DNA of 64,000 nucleotides from Reticulitermes speratus (GCA_021186555.1 JAJKFL010000011.1:39098995-39162994), one strand, 5' to 3'; counted from the stretch's first letter, positions 32,452 through 44,140 are shown. Notes: generated by a model not told the origin, from the sequence alone. Numbers and translations: made by a program.

Positions 32452-33211
32452 TGGCAGCGCCACTGTCGCGCTAATGAAGCAACAGTCTGAATTTGGCAGC
32501 GCCACTGTCGCGCTAATGAAGCAACAGACCGCAGTTGGCAGCGCCACTATCGCGCTAATCAAGCAACAATGAACAGTTAACAGCGCCACTGTCGCGCTAA
32601 TGAAGCGACAGTCTGCAGTTGGCAGCGCCACTGTCGCCTTAATGAAGCAACAGTCTGCAGTTGGCAGCGCCACTATCAGGGTAATGAAATAACAGTCTGC
32701 AGTTGGCAGCGCCACTGTCGCGCTAATCAAGCAACAATGAACAGTTAGCAGCGCCACTGTCGCGCTAATGAAGCAACAGTCTGCTGCTCACAGCGCCACT
32801 GTCGCGCTAATGAAGCGACAGTGTGCAGTTGGCAGCGCCACTGTCGCCTTAATGAAGCAACAGTCTGCAGTTGGCAGCGCCACTATCAGGGTAATGAAAT
32901 AACAGTCTGCAGTTGGCAGCGCCACTGTCGCGCTAATGAAGCAACAGTCTGCAGTTGGCAGCGCCACTATCGCGGTAATGAAATAACAGTCTGCAGTTGG
33001 CAGCGCCACTGTCGCGCTAATGAAGCAACAGTCTGCAGTTGGCAGCGCCACTATCGCGGTAATGAAATAACAGTCTGCAGTTGGCAGCGCCACTGTCGCG
33101 CTAATGAAGCAACAGTCTGCAGTTGGCAGCGCCACTATCGCGGTAATGAAATAACAGTCTGCTGTTGGCAGCGCCACTGTCGCGCTAATGAAGCAACAGT
33201 CTGCAGTTGCC
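32452..33211. repeat. 42-bp minisatellite with 84-bp dimers, about 18 copies
   Basis: The unit contains TTGGCAGCGCCACTGTCGCG and CTAATGAAGCAACAGTCTGC. From about 32830 it alternates regularly with a second form (CTATCGCGGTAATGAAATAA), giving an 84-bp period; the left half is irregular. The unit is a multiple of three and stop-poor, so frames of 122-143 codons arise. Confidence 0.95.
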
Positions 33212-33506
33212 GCTTGCATATAGCCGAGGGGTGAATCTTCAGAACTCGGTGTGCCAGAAGGTGAATATCATCGTGGATAACTGTTCAGTTTAGTTTGGTG
33301 TTGTCGAACTTTTGTGCCGCACGTAATAAGAACAAATAACCTTGATGAAATTAGAAGGCTCGTGAATTTAGACACCTGTCTGAGACAGATCCTCATTTTA
33401 TCTGACAAATACCATTTGTCATTCCCCACCGCGTGTTTGGTCAGTCGGTTGAATGGTCGAAGTTAGAACGAGAAGCGAGCAGGCAGTAAGTGGCAAACGA
33501 TAGTAA
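33212..33506. other. Gene-free spacer
   Basis: No coding sequence or repeat recognised. Confidence 0.4.
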
Positions 33507-33775
33507 AGGTAAAGGTAAAGGTCACCCTATAACGGGCCATGAAGGCCCAGAGGGGGAATAGAGGTATAGCTGTACTCTTTCTTTAACCTTGGCACTAGAT
33601 GGGGGTGGGTGGTCAACTCCACGCCCCGACCGCTTTACCCCCGGTAAAGAGACCTGGTACCCATTGTATAGGAGGCTGGGTGGGCCCCAGGGCCGGTCTG
33701 GACGGGTACTGAATATCTCGCCCCCACCGAGATCGATCCCAGGACCGTCCAGCCTGAAACTATAATTGGCACATA
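33507..33775 (-). mobile_element. SINE with (CTTTAC)n tail, copy 1
   Basis: Starts on + with GGTAAAGGTAAAGGTAAAGG (the reversed tail), then CCTATAACGGGCCATGAAGG, GGGTGGGCCCCAGGGCCGGT and a box-B-like CGAGATCGATCCCAGG. The copy at 61.4 kb aligns along its whole length. The tRNA-like head is weak. Confidence 0.8.
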
Positions 33776-33839
33776 AAATAATTATCACGTACGTGTTACT
33801 TATTCGAGGTACCAGCCCCTGTGTTTAATAAGGACCAAA

Positions 33840-34100
33840 ACGTGATGGCATATCGGGTAGTGAAGGATAGCTCCACCCATTCTTATCTTCGTTACTGCTT
33901 GGAGCTGGGTAGTTAGCTGCACTCTCCGGACAATTTACCCTAAGGTAAATGGCCCCCGGTACCCGCTTTACAGAGGGTTTTGTGGGCCGAATTGTTGTGG
34001 ATGCTGTGGGTAAAGGAAAAGTCTACTTCTGCCGGGAATCGAACCCGAATGCCCCGTTCGTCCATCCAATGTCTTAGTTACTAAATCTACTTTGATGATG
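33840..34100 (-). mobile_element. Related tRNA-headed SINE
   Basis: On the - strand: head with TTAGTAACTAAGACATTGGA, box B CGGGTTCGATTCCCGG, then GTAGACTTTTCC and CGGGTACCGGGGGCCATTTA. The body resembles the SINE at 33.5 kb (GGGTACC...CTTTACC) more distantly. Confidence 0.65.
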
Positions 34101-34740
34101 GAGGCATCAGGTTTGTCTGAAACGTCTACCAGAATACAAAACGTCAAGTTGCGCAAGACAGTAATCTTTGTAGGAACTGTGCACTGTCATGGCTTGTAAG
34201 GACATTACAATATGATCGTTATTGGAATGGGCCCCCGGGGGGGTGTGGTTTATGGCATACACAGTAGAGGGCAGTGGGACACGACAGGCCTGCCTGTCTT
34301 TGCTTTCCCTGAAAGGTTTGTAAGAGGGTGAGAATTGATTACTGCTGGCTGTCTCAGACACCCCAACCCCCACTACACTTCTCAGAAACAATCCTAAGCC
34401 CTCGACAACTTCTCCGAAAATAAGTGAAAACGTATCGATCTGCCTTCCATTTCTGATTCGCGCTGCCTTTTAGCTGTCCCATCAGCCACTATTGTTATTA
34501 AAGGCGGGAAGGGAGAAAGATGAACATTTGTCACACAAATTCGCAATGAAACTGATGGCACTGACATATGTCAAGTCATTAACGGAAGTGCCTTCACTCT
34601 GAACGCATGTAATTCGGAGTGTCACACAAATACTTCAAATTAGGAATGAAGCTATACATATATTCTGCGCACTTCGCTATCCTGAGGTCCAACCTGATCC
34701 CTGTCGTAACGGTATAGGTCGTCCACGGACTTGTGAGCTG
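34101..34740. other. Gene-free stretch
   Basis: A 94-codon minus-strand frame is unsupported; nothing else is recognised. Confidence 0.4.
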
Positions 34741-34851
34741 TGGGCGGACGTGGCTAACAGTGATCCCTCACTCACCCGCCAGTCCAATGCGTAGACTTGC
34801 TGTATTTTCAAGTCTGACGGATAAGGGCACACTAGCTACGCCTGTCCAGAG
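34741..34851. repeat. Decayed copy of the GC-rich foldback
   Basis: TGGGCGGACGTGGCTAACAG and CCTCACTCACCCGCCAGTCC match the left arm at 4.83 kb; TAGCTACGCCTGTCCAGA is a decayed right arm. Confidence 0.65.
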
Positions 34852-35603
34852 CTGACATATTGATGAATGACATTACCATGGGCTCCTTCAAAGGTAAAAT
34901 GCGACCGGAGCGCCAAACTGTCGGTGGTTAAGAATTTATGAAAGAGTGTGATGGTGGTCTGTTTAATTGTATATAGCCAGCAGAGTGCTTGTCTCCTGTA
35001 TGCTTACGAAACGTCAAAATCCTCATAACCTGTTCGCCGTTCTTACAAAAGTGTGTGATTTGTGTGTTGCCAACTACATTGTTATTTAAAGCTAAATTAT
35101 TCACTTACTGTATCGCTACAGTTACGTACGGAGACTTTAAACACATAATTCAATCCGTCCGAATGGAGTTTGTCTATTTGTTACCAAATCCCTTGGCAGT
35201 CATTTGTAATTCGTGAGTAATTGAAATTTTAATTACGTTTGTATCAGCTAATAATGCGATTAGGATCGTGTTGTAATTAATTTTTCGTCCACGAATTTTG
35301 AGGGATTTAGTTCGCGCATTTAACCACAGAATGCTCTTAAGTCTTGACGTCAGTCGCCTGTTTGCTGTTCAGTGTCACGCTTCATCCGTTTTGATTTGCT
35401 ATTTATTTTGAGATTTTAGGAAACGATTATTTAATCCTTGGAAATTTCACAGCTGCATAATTAACAAAACCAAGTTTAACCAATTACATGTGTGCGCTTA
35501 TATCGCCACTATCATAGCTGTATGACGTGCAAATCGCCATGACGTGCAAATCACCATGACGTGCAAATCGCCAATTTCCTCACGTGATTAATGCTTCTTA
35601 CCG
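34852..35603. other. Gene-free stretch with a short 17-bp repeat
   Basis: ATGACGTGCAAATCGCC occurs three times in tandem at 35521-35571. Otherwise AT-rich with no supported gene. Confidence 0.5.
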
Positions 35604-35765
35604 GTATAGCTCAGTAAGTGTAGTGACTAAGCTATAGGCCGGACAAATGAGAAATTCCGGTTAGATTCGGGGCAGAGTCAAGAGAATATTTCGCAGTTCC
35701 ACAGTGTTCAGAGCTGCTGTGGAGCCCACACACCTCCCGAGATAAAAGAATGAATGGAGCTATTC
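35604..35765 (+). mobile_element. tRNA-headed SINE
   Basis: Box A region GGTATAGCTCAGTAAGTGTA and a box-B-like CCGGTTAGATTCGGGG stand at tRNA spacing, followed by a body with ACAGTGTTCAGAGCTGCTGT. The copy at 36.4 kb has the same head. Confidence 0.6.
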
Positions 35766-36416
35766 CTATACGCCCCAATTCATCTTCATGTTGCGAAGCT
35801 TAAAAAGTACAGCTTCAATCGGAATGCTAATACGGCACACAGAGGCACATAACTTATATTTTCCTGTAGTTTTTCTTCTTGTTTTCGGCTCCGCCTTTCT
35901 TTACAGCTAAATTTGAAACGTGAAACATTAATAATATTTGGTAACAAATGATATGAAATGGAGCAGTGTCAAGGAAACCAAGAGTTTCAGTAAATATCAC
36001 GTGATGCGGGCAGTTTGCGTGTCGGCCTTCTGCCAATTTAGCTCCACCAATGAATGCACAGTCATTCCATTGCGTCACAGGTCACGTGATTACATGCTTC
36101 CACTGTTTCTTCGGTAATCCCCCTGTTTGCGGCTCTTTTTATGTGTCAATTTCTTACTCTTTTCTTTATCTTAAATGTTTCTTTCTCTCTCATCTCCTTG
36201 TCTATTCATGTTTATTCTTTCTTTCTTTTTATTCATTCGTGGTTTTATTTTTTACTTCTAACTGTTCTGTTATTTCCTCCCGCTTCGCTTTCCTTTAGTA
36301 CTTTTTGCCTTTCCGTTATTTCATCTCTTTTTATGTGTTTTTCTAGAATTCTAATTTCTTCTTCATATTTTGTTGCTTTGTTTTTCCCCACACTTTATCT
36401 TATCACCTTTCGCACC
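35766..36416. other. Gene-free, T-rich stretch
   Basis: 36120-36410 is a CTTT-rich pyrimidine tract that produces hydrophobic Phe/Ser/Leu frames (up to 156 codons) by composition alone. Confidence 0.5.
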
Positions 36417-36490
36417 TGGGATAGCTCAGTGAGTACAGTGACTGGCCTGGCGGTCTGTACCCCCAGCAGTGTGTTCAATTTCTATTCCCG
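36417..36490 (+). mobile_element. tRNA-like SINE head
   Basis: TGGGATAGCTCAGTGAGTAC with a box-B-like TTCAATTTCTATTCCCGG. The foldback element begins directly after it, so the SINE body is cut off. Confidence 0.55.
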
Positions 36491-36940
36491 GCAATTGATT
36501 ATTTCTACCAACAAACGCACCAAGACAAGTTTTGTCACTGTCTTCTTTATTGAAAGAGTGCCCCAATACGTATTTCGGCAATTATGTTGCCATCATCAGG
36601 GGGTTTTTTAAGTGAGTTGTTACATAGACCAATTCTTAAGTATTGAACCATATTGCTGCATTGGTCTTATGTATCTTCTCCTTAAGACTTTGGAATTTAT
36701 AGATTTTTTTGCTTGTTGAGCGTCACTGTAACAGCTCACTTAAAAAACCCCCTGATGATGGCAATACAGGGTATACACAAAAGAATGGTGCGGTTTCAAT
36801 AGTGAATACTATTGAAACCGCACCATTGTTTTGTGTATGCCCTGTATAATTGCCGAAATGCGTATTGAGGCACTCTTTCAATAAAGAAGACAGTGACAAA
36901 CTTGTCTTGGTGCATTTGTTGGTAGAAATAATCAATTATA
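36489..36940. mobile_element. Foldback element with hammerhead-like arms
   Basis: The arms are inverted copies: left 36489-36625 (TTGATTATTTCTACCAACAA ... GCCATCATCAGGGGGTTTTT), right 36738-36938 (AAAACCCCCTGATGATGGCA ... TTGTTGGTAGAAATAATCAA). The right arm is longer only because a 78-bp MITE sits in it. Each arm holds CTGATGA, hairpin GGCAA...TTGCC and GAAAT; the fifth core position has changed from GAAAC. The spacer is about 110 bp. Confidence 0.82.
36767..36844. mobile_element. 78-bp palindromic MITE inserted in a hammerhead-like hairpin loop
   Basis: Two 37-bp arms (starting CAGGGTATACACAAAAGAAT; ending TTTTGTGTATGCCCTG) differ at two positions and flank a 4-base loop. TA stands on both sides (36765-36766 and 36845-36846), as for Tc1/mariner-type insertion. 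The uninterrupted sister arm shows the empty site. Confidence 0.85.
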
Positions 36941-37690
36941 CAGGGCGTTTCGTTGTAGACACCCTGTACAAATATGCACGGTGAATATAAACTGAAGTTC
37001 GATTCCGGTGTCGGTAGATATTCGTCTGCTTGTCATTCCGATCAGACCATCTCTGGGGCCCACACAGCTTTGATCCAATGGGCAACAAGGTTTCTTTCCT
37101 AGCTGGTAAAGCGGCGGGAGCGTGACACTAGCCACATCTAGTGACGACATTAAGAAGAGTGGATACGTACCTCCACGCCGCCTGTGTCTACATGCCGTGT
37201 TATTCACTGAACACAGACATCTCCACCTTCCCCGTTATAACACGCTTTGACACTCAATTATTTTCATACCGCTTCTATATTATATTCTTGGCTTTAATTG
37301 TACTTTTCGTTTCCTTCTTTTGTAGATGTTATTGCGTGTTGTTCATTTACTCTTCGCGCTCCACTGCTACGTTTAGTTTTTTTTTTTCCTCTCTATTCTT
37401 AACTTCCTTCGTTCTCTTTACACTGTTTTATTCTTAAACCCTGCATTGTATCGCATCCGATTTTCCTGTATTTCATTTCTCCTTCTTTTTATTTATTTAT
37501 TTTAGTATTTTTTCTATACACTTTCTCTTCTCTTTGCCCTTCCTTGTCCTACTTTTTCTTTCATTCATTTTATGTTTTCCTTTCCTGTTGTCTCGCCTTG
37601 TCGTTTCCTTAATTCACCTCTATTTTTATTCCTATTCAAAACTCCACAGCCCTTTCAGAACAGCCGAAGAACGAACAACAGATACTCTAC
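36941..37690. other. Gene-free stretch, T-rich from 37245
   Basis: A short pair CAGGGCG...CACCCTG at 36943-36969 may be a MITE scrap. 37245-37640 is a pyrimidine tract like that at 36.1 kb. No gene is supported. Confidence 0.45.
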
Positions 37691-37691
37691 A

Positions 37692-38432
37692 ATGGTTGCC
37701 ATAGAACCTCATGGTTGCCATAGAACCTCACGGTTGCCATAGAACCTCATGGTTGTCATAGAACCTCGTGGTTGCCATAGAACCTCACGGTTGCCATAGA
37801 ACCTCATGGTTGCCATAGAACCTCATGGTTGCCATAGAACCTCATGGTTGCCATAGAACCTCATGGTTGCCATAGAACCTCATGGTTACCATAGAACCTC
37901 ATGGTTGCCATAGAACCCCGTGGTTGCCATAGAACCCCGTGGTTGCCATAGAACCCCGTGGTTGCCATAGAACCTCATGGTTACCATAGAACCTCATGGT
38001 TGCCATAGAACCTCATGGTTGCCATAGAACCTCATGGATGCCATAGAACCTCATGGTTGTCGTAGAACCTCATGGTTGTCGTAGAACCCCATGGTTGCCA
38101 TAGAACCCCATGGCTGCCATAGAACCTCATGGTTGCCATAGAACCTCATGGTTACCATAGAACCTCATGGTTGCCATAGAACCTCATGGTTGCCATAGAA
38201 CCTCATGGTTGCCATAGAACCCCATGGTTGTCATAGAACCCCATGGTTGCCATAGAACCTCGTGGTTGCCATAGAACCTTTGGTTGCCATAGAACCTCAT
38301 GGTTGCCATAGAACCTCATGGTTGCCATAGAACCTCATGGTTACCATAGAACCTCATGGTTGCCATAGAACCTTATGGTTGTCATAGAACCCCATGGTTG
38401 CCATAGAACCTCATGGTTGCCATAGAACCTCT
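37692..38432. repeat. 19-bp minisatellite, about 39 copies
   Basis: Unit CATGGTTGCCATAGAACCT, with CATGG varying to CGTGG, CACGG and GTTACC. Variants cluster (three CCCGTGG units near 37915-37965). Confidence 0.97.
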
Positions 38433-38734
38433 GTTTATATCAAGGCTCTGCAAGTCGCACAAAATACATTTCCCCTACACCTCACCGTTAAAAAGCACAT
38501 TCTGTGTTTCCGGAGCGCCTTTTCTGTTGGGACAGCAGTCAAGGCCGTAAAGGGGCTGTAGAACACCCTGCACGCATTTAACACAACTTTCCCCTCAATT
38601 TCCTCCTCCCTAGCACGTACCTGATGAAGAACACCTAAATATGTTACGAAATTTAATCTAAACTCTTAAATATATGTACGGTGTCATTGGTAGCTACAGC
38701 GAGTGAAGTCAATTTGTGCTGTTTGTGATGTGAT
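38433..38734. other. Spacer with a weak hammerhead-like motif
   Basis: At 38617-38660 (+) ACCTGATGAAGAACACC is followed by ACGAAATTTAATC; the CTGATGA and GAAA boxes are kept but the hairpin is poor. Nothing else seen. Confidence 0.35.
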
Positions 38735-39938
38735 TAGGAGAGGCTACGGACCTGTCGTAAGACAGACTGCAGAATGAAGAGGCTACGAACCTGTCATAAG
38801 ACAGACTGGAGAATGAAGTGGCTACGGACCTGTCTTAAGACAGACTGCAGAATGAAGAGGCTACGGCCCTGTCGTAAGACAGACTGCAGAATGAAGAGGA
38901 TACGGACCTGTCGTAAGACAGACTGCAGAATGAAGAGGCTACGGACCTGTCATAAGACAGACTGCAGAATGAAGAGGATACGGACCTGTCGTAAGACAGA
39001 CTGCAGAATGAAGAGGCTACGAACCTGTCATAAGACAGACTGGAGAATGAAGTGGCTACGGACCTGTCGTAAGACAGACTGCAGAATGAAGAGGCTACGG
39101 CCCTGTCGTAAGACAGACTGCAGAATGAAGAGGCTACGGACCTGTCTTAAGACAGACTGCAGAATGAAGAGGTTACGGACCTGTCGTAAGACAGACTGCA
39201 GAATGAAGAGGCTACGAACCTGTCATAAGACAGACTGGAGAATGAAGTGGCTACGGACCTGTCGTAAGACAGACTGCAGAATGAAGAGGCTACGGCCCTG
39301 TCGTAAGACAGACTGCAGAATGAAGAGGCTACGGACCTGTCTTAAGACAGACTGCAGAATGAAGAGGTTACGGACCTGTCGTAAGACAGACTGCAGAATG
39401 AAGAGGCTACGAACCTGTCATAAGACAGACTGGAGAATGAAGTGGCTACGGACCTGTCGTAAGACAGACTGCAGAATGAAGAGGCTACGGCTCTGTCGTA
39501 AGACAGACTGCAGAATGAAGAGGCTACGGACCTGTCTTAAGACAGACTGCAGAATGAAGAGGCTACGAACCTGTCATAAGACAGACTGGAGAATGAAGTG
39601 GCTACGGACCTGTCGTAAGACAGACTGCAGAATGAAGAGGCTACGGCCCTGTCGTAAGACAGACTGCAGAATGAAGAGGCTACGGACCTGTCTTAAGACA
39701 GACTGCAGAATGAAGAGGCTACGAACCTGTCATAAGACAGACTGGAGAATGAAGTGGCTACGGACCTGTCGTAAGACAGACTGCAGAATGAAGAGGCTAC
39801 GGCCCTGTCGTAAGACAGACTGCAGAATGAAGAGGCTACGGACCTGTCTTAAGACAGACTGCAGAATGAAGAGGTTACGGCCCTGACGTAAGACAGACTG
39901 CAGAATGAAGAGGCTACGGACCTGTCGTAAGACAGACT
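38735..39938. repeat. 39-bp minisatellite with ordered 4- to 6-unit blocks, about 31 copies
   Basis: The unit contains GACAGACTGCAGAATGAAGA and GGCTACGGACCTGTCGTAA. A marker variant (ACGAACCTGTCATAAG followed by ACTGGAG) starts at about 38787, 39021, 39216, 39411, 39567 and 39723: intervals of 234, 195, 195, 156 and 156 bp, that is 6, 5, 5, 4 and 4 units. The stop-free unit makes a 370-codon frame of 13-residue repeats (KRLRTCRKTDCRM), Arg/Lys/Cys-rich, with no plausible protein context. Confidence 0.97.
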
Positions 39939-39939
39939 A

Positions 39940-40475
39940 CTTGATGAATGCATATGTTTACTTTGCGAGGTGAGCCCGTGTATAACAGACCCTACCCACG
40001 CCGTCAAGGTCAAGGCTGTTCTCCTCAGTCGATGGCAGTATATATTCACCAAAAAGCCACTACGACGTACAAGTTGTTGCTGTACAATAAGAACCCTCAG
40101 GTGTGGTCAGTTCGCCCTTCTTCGCCGCTCGTGACCGGTCATTAATCGTCCACCTTTCATGTTCTGTAGATAAATGGCGCCAAACATGGCTTCAAGGCGG
40201 GGAGTTCATTGTTGAAAAGAAACGGAATTACATGCTTTGTGATGCGATAAATATCGGTTTCTCTCGATTCTCTGCCGTTGCAGTCGACTAAGGTAGACTC
40301 CAGAGCTTTCAGAACCTCTCCTTAATGTGGCCAGTCTGTACTCCGTAATGCAGCGCACAGTATGAGCAGCGGCTTTAGTTCAAGGTTATACAGTTTAACT
40401 AAAATGAAAATATTGAGATGCAAATTAGTTGAATGTCTTGTTGTCAGATCTGAACAATATCTATTGACGTATACT
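39940..40475. other. Gene-free stretch
   Basis: Short frames of about 62-67 codons only; nothing recognised. Confidence 0.4.
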
Positions 40476-43047
40476 TAAACACAGGCTCAGAGGCACAAGT
40501 ATACTTAAACACAAAATCAGAGGGCACAAGTATACTTAAACAGGGCTCAAAGGGCACAAGTATAATTAAACACAAAATCAGAGGGCACAAGTATACTTAA
40601 ACAGAGGCTCAGAGGGCACAAGTATAATTAAACACAAAATCAGAGGGCACAAGTATACTTAAACAGAGGCTCAAAGGGCACAAGTATACTTAAACATAAA
40701 ATCAGAGGGCACAAGTATACTTAAACAGAGGCTCCAAGTGCACAAGTATACTTAAACACAAAATCAGAGGGCACAAGTATACTTAAACAGAGGGTCAAAT
40801 GGCACAAGTATACTTAAACACAAAATCAGAGGGCACAAGTATACATAACAGAGGCTCCAAGGGCACAAGTATACTTAAACACAAAATCAGAGGGCACAAG
40901 TATACTTAAACAGAGGCTCAAAGGGCACAAGTATACTTAATCACAAAATCAGAGGGCACAAGTATACTTAAACAGAGGCTCAGAGGGCACAAGTATACTT
41001 ACACAAGCTCATAGGGCACATATATACTTAAAGGCTCAGATGGCACAGGTATACTTAAACACAGGCTCAGATGGCACAAGTGTACTTAAAAACAGGCTCA
41101 GATGGCACAAGTATACTTCAACACAGGCTCAGATGGCACAAGTGTACTTAAACACAGGCTCAGATGCCACAAGTATATTTAAACACAGGCTCAGATGCCA
41201 CAAGTATACTTCAACACAGGCTCAGATGGCACAAGTATACCTCAACACAGGTTCAGATGGCACAATTCTATTTAAACACAGGCTCAGATGGCACAAGTAT
41301 ACTTCAACACAGGCTCAGATGGCACAAGTATACTTCAACACAGGCGCAGATGGCACAAGTGTACTTAAAAACAGGCTCAGATGGCACAAGTATACTTCAA
41401 CACAGGCTCAGATGCCACAAGTATATTTAAACACATGCTCAGATGCCACAAGTATATTTAAACACAGGCTCAGATGGCACAAGTGTACTTAAACACAGGC
41501 TCAGATGGCACAAGTATACTTCAACACAGGCTCAGATGCCACAAGTATATTTAAATACAGGCTCAGATGGCACAAGTATACTTCAACACAAGTTCAGATG
41601 GCACAAGTATACTTCAACACGGGTTCAGATGGCACAAGTCTATTTAAACACAGGCTCAGATGGCACAAGTATACTTCAACACAGGCTCAGATGGCACAAG
41701 TATACTTCAACACAGGCTCAGATGCCACAAGTATACTTCAACACAAGTTCAGATGGCACAAGTATACTTCAACACAGGTTCAGATGGCACAAGTCTATTT
41801 AAACACAGGCTCAGATGGCAGAAGTATACTTCAACACAGGCTCAGATGCCACAAGTATACTTCAACACAGGCTCAGATGGCACAAGTATACTTCAACACA
41901 AGTTCAGATGGCACAAGTATACTTCAACACAGGTTCAGATGGCACAAGTCTATTTAAACACAGGCTCAGATGGCAGAAGTATACTTCAACACAGGCTCAG
42001 ATGCCACAAGTATACTTCAACACAGGCTCAGATGGCACAAGTATATTTAAACACAGGCTCAGATGGCAAAAGTGTACTTAAAAACAGGCTCAGATGGCAC
42101 AAGTATACTTCAACACAGGCTCAGATGCCACAAGTATATTTAAACACATGCTCAGATGCCACAAGTATATTTAAACACAGGCTCAGATGGCACAAGTGTA
42201 CTTAAACACAGGCTCAGATGGCACAAGTATACTTCAACACAGGCTCAGATGCCACAAGTATATTTAAATACAGGCTCAGATGGCACAAGTATACTTCAAC
42301 ACAAGTTCAGATGGCACAAGTATACTTCAACACAGGTTCAGATGGCACAAGTCTATTTAAACACAGGCTCAGATGGCAGAAGTATACTTCAACACAGGCT
42401 CAGATGGCACAAGTATACTTCAACACAGGCTCAGATGCCACAAGTATACTTCAACACAAGTTCAGATGGCACAAGTATACTTCAACACGGGTTCAGATGG
42501 CACAAGTCTATTTAAACACAGGCTCAGATGGCAGAAGTATACTTCAACACAGGCTCAGATGGCACAAGTATACTTCAACACAGGCTCAGATGGCACAAGT
42601 ATACTTCAACACAAGTTCAGATGGCACAAGTATACTTCAACACAGGTTCAGATGGCACAAGTCTATTTAAACACAGGCTCAGATGGCAGAAGTATACTTC
42701 AACACAGGCTCAGATGCCACAAGTATACTTCAACACAGGCTCAGATGGCACAAGTATATTTAAACACAGGCTCAGATGGCAAAAGTGTACTTAAACACAG
42801 GCTCAGATGGCACACGTATACTTCAACACAGGCTCAGATGGCACAAGTATACTTCAACACAGGCTCAGATGGCACAAGTATACTTCAACACAGGTTCAGA
42901 TGGCACAATTCTATTTAAACACAGGCTCAGATGGCACAAGTATACTTCAACACAGGCTCAGATGGCACAAGTATACTTCAATACATGCTCAGATGGCACA
43001 AGTATACTTCAACACAGGTTCAGATGGCACAAGTATACTTAAACACA
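40476..43047. repeat. 31-bp minisatellite, about 83 copies, with a 713-bp higher-order repeat
   Basis: The unit contains CACAAGTATACTTAAACACA and GGCTCAGATGG. Left domain (40476-41020): forms with AAAATCAGAGG and GAGGCTCAAAGG alternate, giving dimers of about 62 bp. Right domain (41030-43047): TTCAACACAGG and TTTAAACACAGG forms in a complex order that repeats with a 713-bp (23-unit) offset over about 41340-42770. Frames of up to 181 codons with a 31-residue period are artefacts of the stop-poor unit. Confidence 0.97.
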
Positions 43048-43143
43048 CCTTCAGTCGGCAGAAGTATGTACCTGCGAGATTTCAGGTTTACACAGCAGTG
43101 TGCCTGAATTTTCCTTTCTTCTGCGACGCGTCACTGGACAATT

Positions 43144-43206
43144 GGTGTCGACACCGCGCTGTGGTGTCGACACCGCGCTGTGGTGTCGACACCGCGCTGT
43201 GGTGTC
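43144..43206. repeat. 19-bp repeat, three copies, each with a palindrome
   Basis: GTCGACACCGCGCTGTGGT is repeated three times; each join contains the perfect 12-base palindrome GGTGTCGACACC. Confidence 0.85.
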
Positions 43207-43955
43207 ACGGCATTCTTATATAGTTCATGTATTTTAAGGCTTTATGTAACTTTTGTGTATGAACGTTGTTACAGAACAGCTAGTACTATAAGCTTGTACT
43301 GGCTTACACATAACGTTCCTTCCTTGACTAAATATTTTAGCTGAGGTTTTAATGAAACTGACTTTTGTTGAGGTAGATACGAGGTTCAAACCTCGCCCAG
43401 GGCTCTTCCTTTGTGGACCTACATACTACATACACTCTGTCACTGCCTTCAGGCAAATACCGACGTAATGGCACTGTACAGAAGAGGCCAAAAGCTGATT
43501 GACTCTTACCTTACATAATGACTGTCATATTGTTCTGTGTTAAATAAGATCGACAGTTGATATAGCGGTATTAAGTAGCCTGAAGCTGAGGCACTGCAGT
43601 CCACACTTTAGTTTTCCAAAGTCACCGGTTTCTAACATCTGTACTTGATCCAGTGTTGTTACAGAACCCGAGAATGAAGCCTCATTTTCTGGTATGTCAT
43701 AAAGAGTGTCACGGTTACAGTCGAACTCCTGCCCCCTGGATGTCCGTTCGGTCTGGTATATGGATTTTCACCGCATCTGAAATCAATTGTATAAATGCGT
43801 GGCCGGAATCCAATATCAGGAGGGGGTGTCACAAGTATAAGCTGTGCCAAAATTTTGGTGCTTTTCCCTCTCCTTTTCTGCTCCATACTTTTATTACTTT
43901 CCAGTGTTTCTCTTTCCCTATCTCATTCATCCTTTATTTCTGCATTATTACCTAT
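43207..43955. other. Gene-free stretch
   Basis: A 107-codon frame at 43653-43976 overlaps a 75-codon minus frame; neither has features. T-rich near 43860-43930. Confidence 0.4.
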
Positions 43956-43956
43956 T

Positions 43957-44140
43957 TAAATGGCGCAGTTGGTTGAGGCACTGCGCTACAAGCCGGAAGA
44001 TCGCGGGTATGTTTCCCGATGGTGTCATTGGAAATTTCATTGACATAATACTTCCGGCTCCACCATGGCCCTGGGGTCGACTCAGCCTCTAACAGAAATG
44101 TGTATCAGGAATATTTCCTGGGGGTAAAGGCGGCCGTTGT
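43957..44140 (+). mobile_element. tRNA-headed SINE, same family as 54.9 kb
   Basis: Head AATGGCGCAGTTGGTTGAGG, CACTGCGCTACAAGCCGGAA, a decayed box B, then GGTGTCATTGGAAATTTCAT, CCTGGGGTCGACTCAGCCTC, AGGAATATTTCCTGGGGGTA. The 3' part is cut off and followed by the hammerhead-like relic at 44150. Confidence 0.82.

Noticed and set aside
41040-43223. Overlapping frames of 88-181 codons with 31-residue repeats
   Set aside because: By-product of the 31-bp array; three phases are open in the same region.
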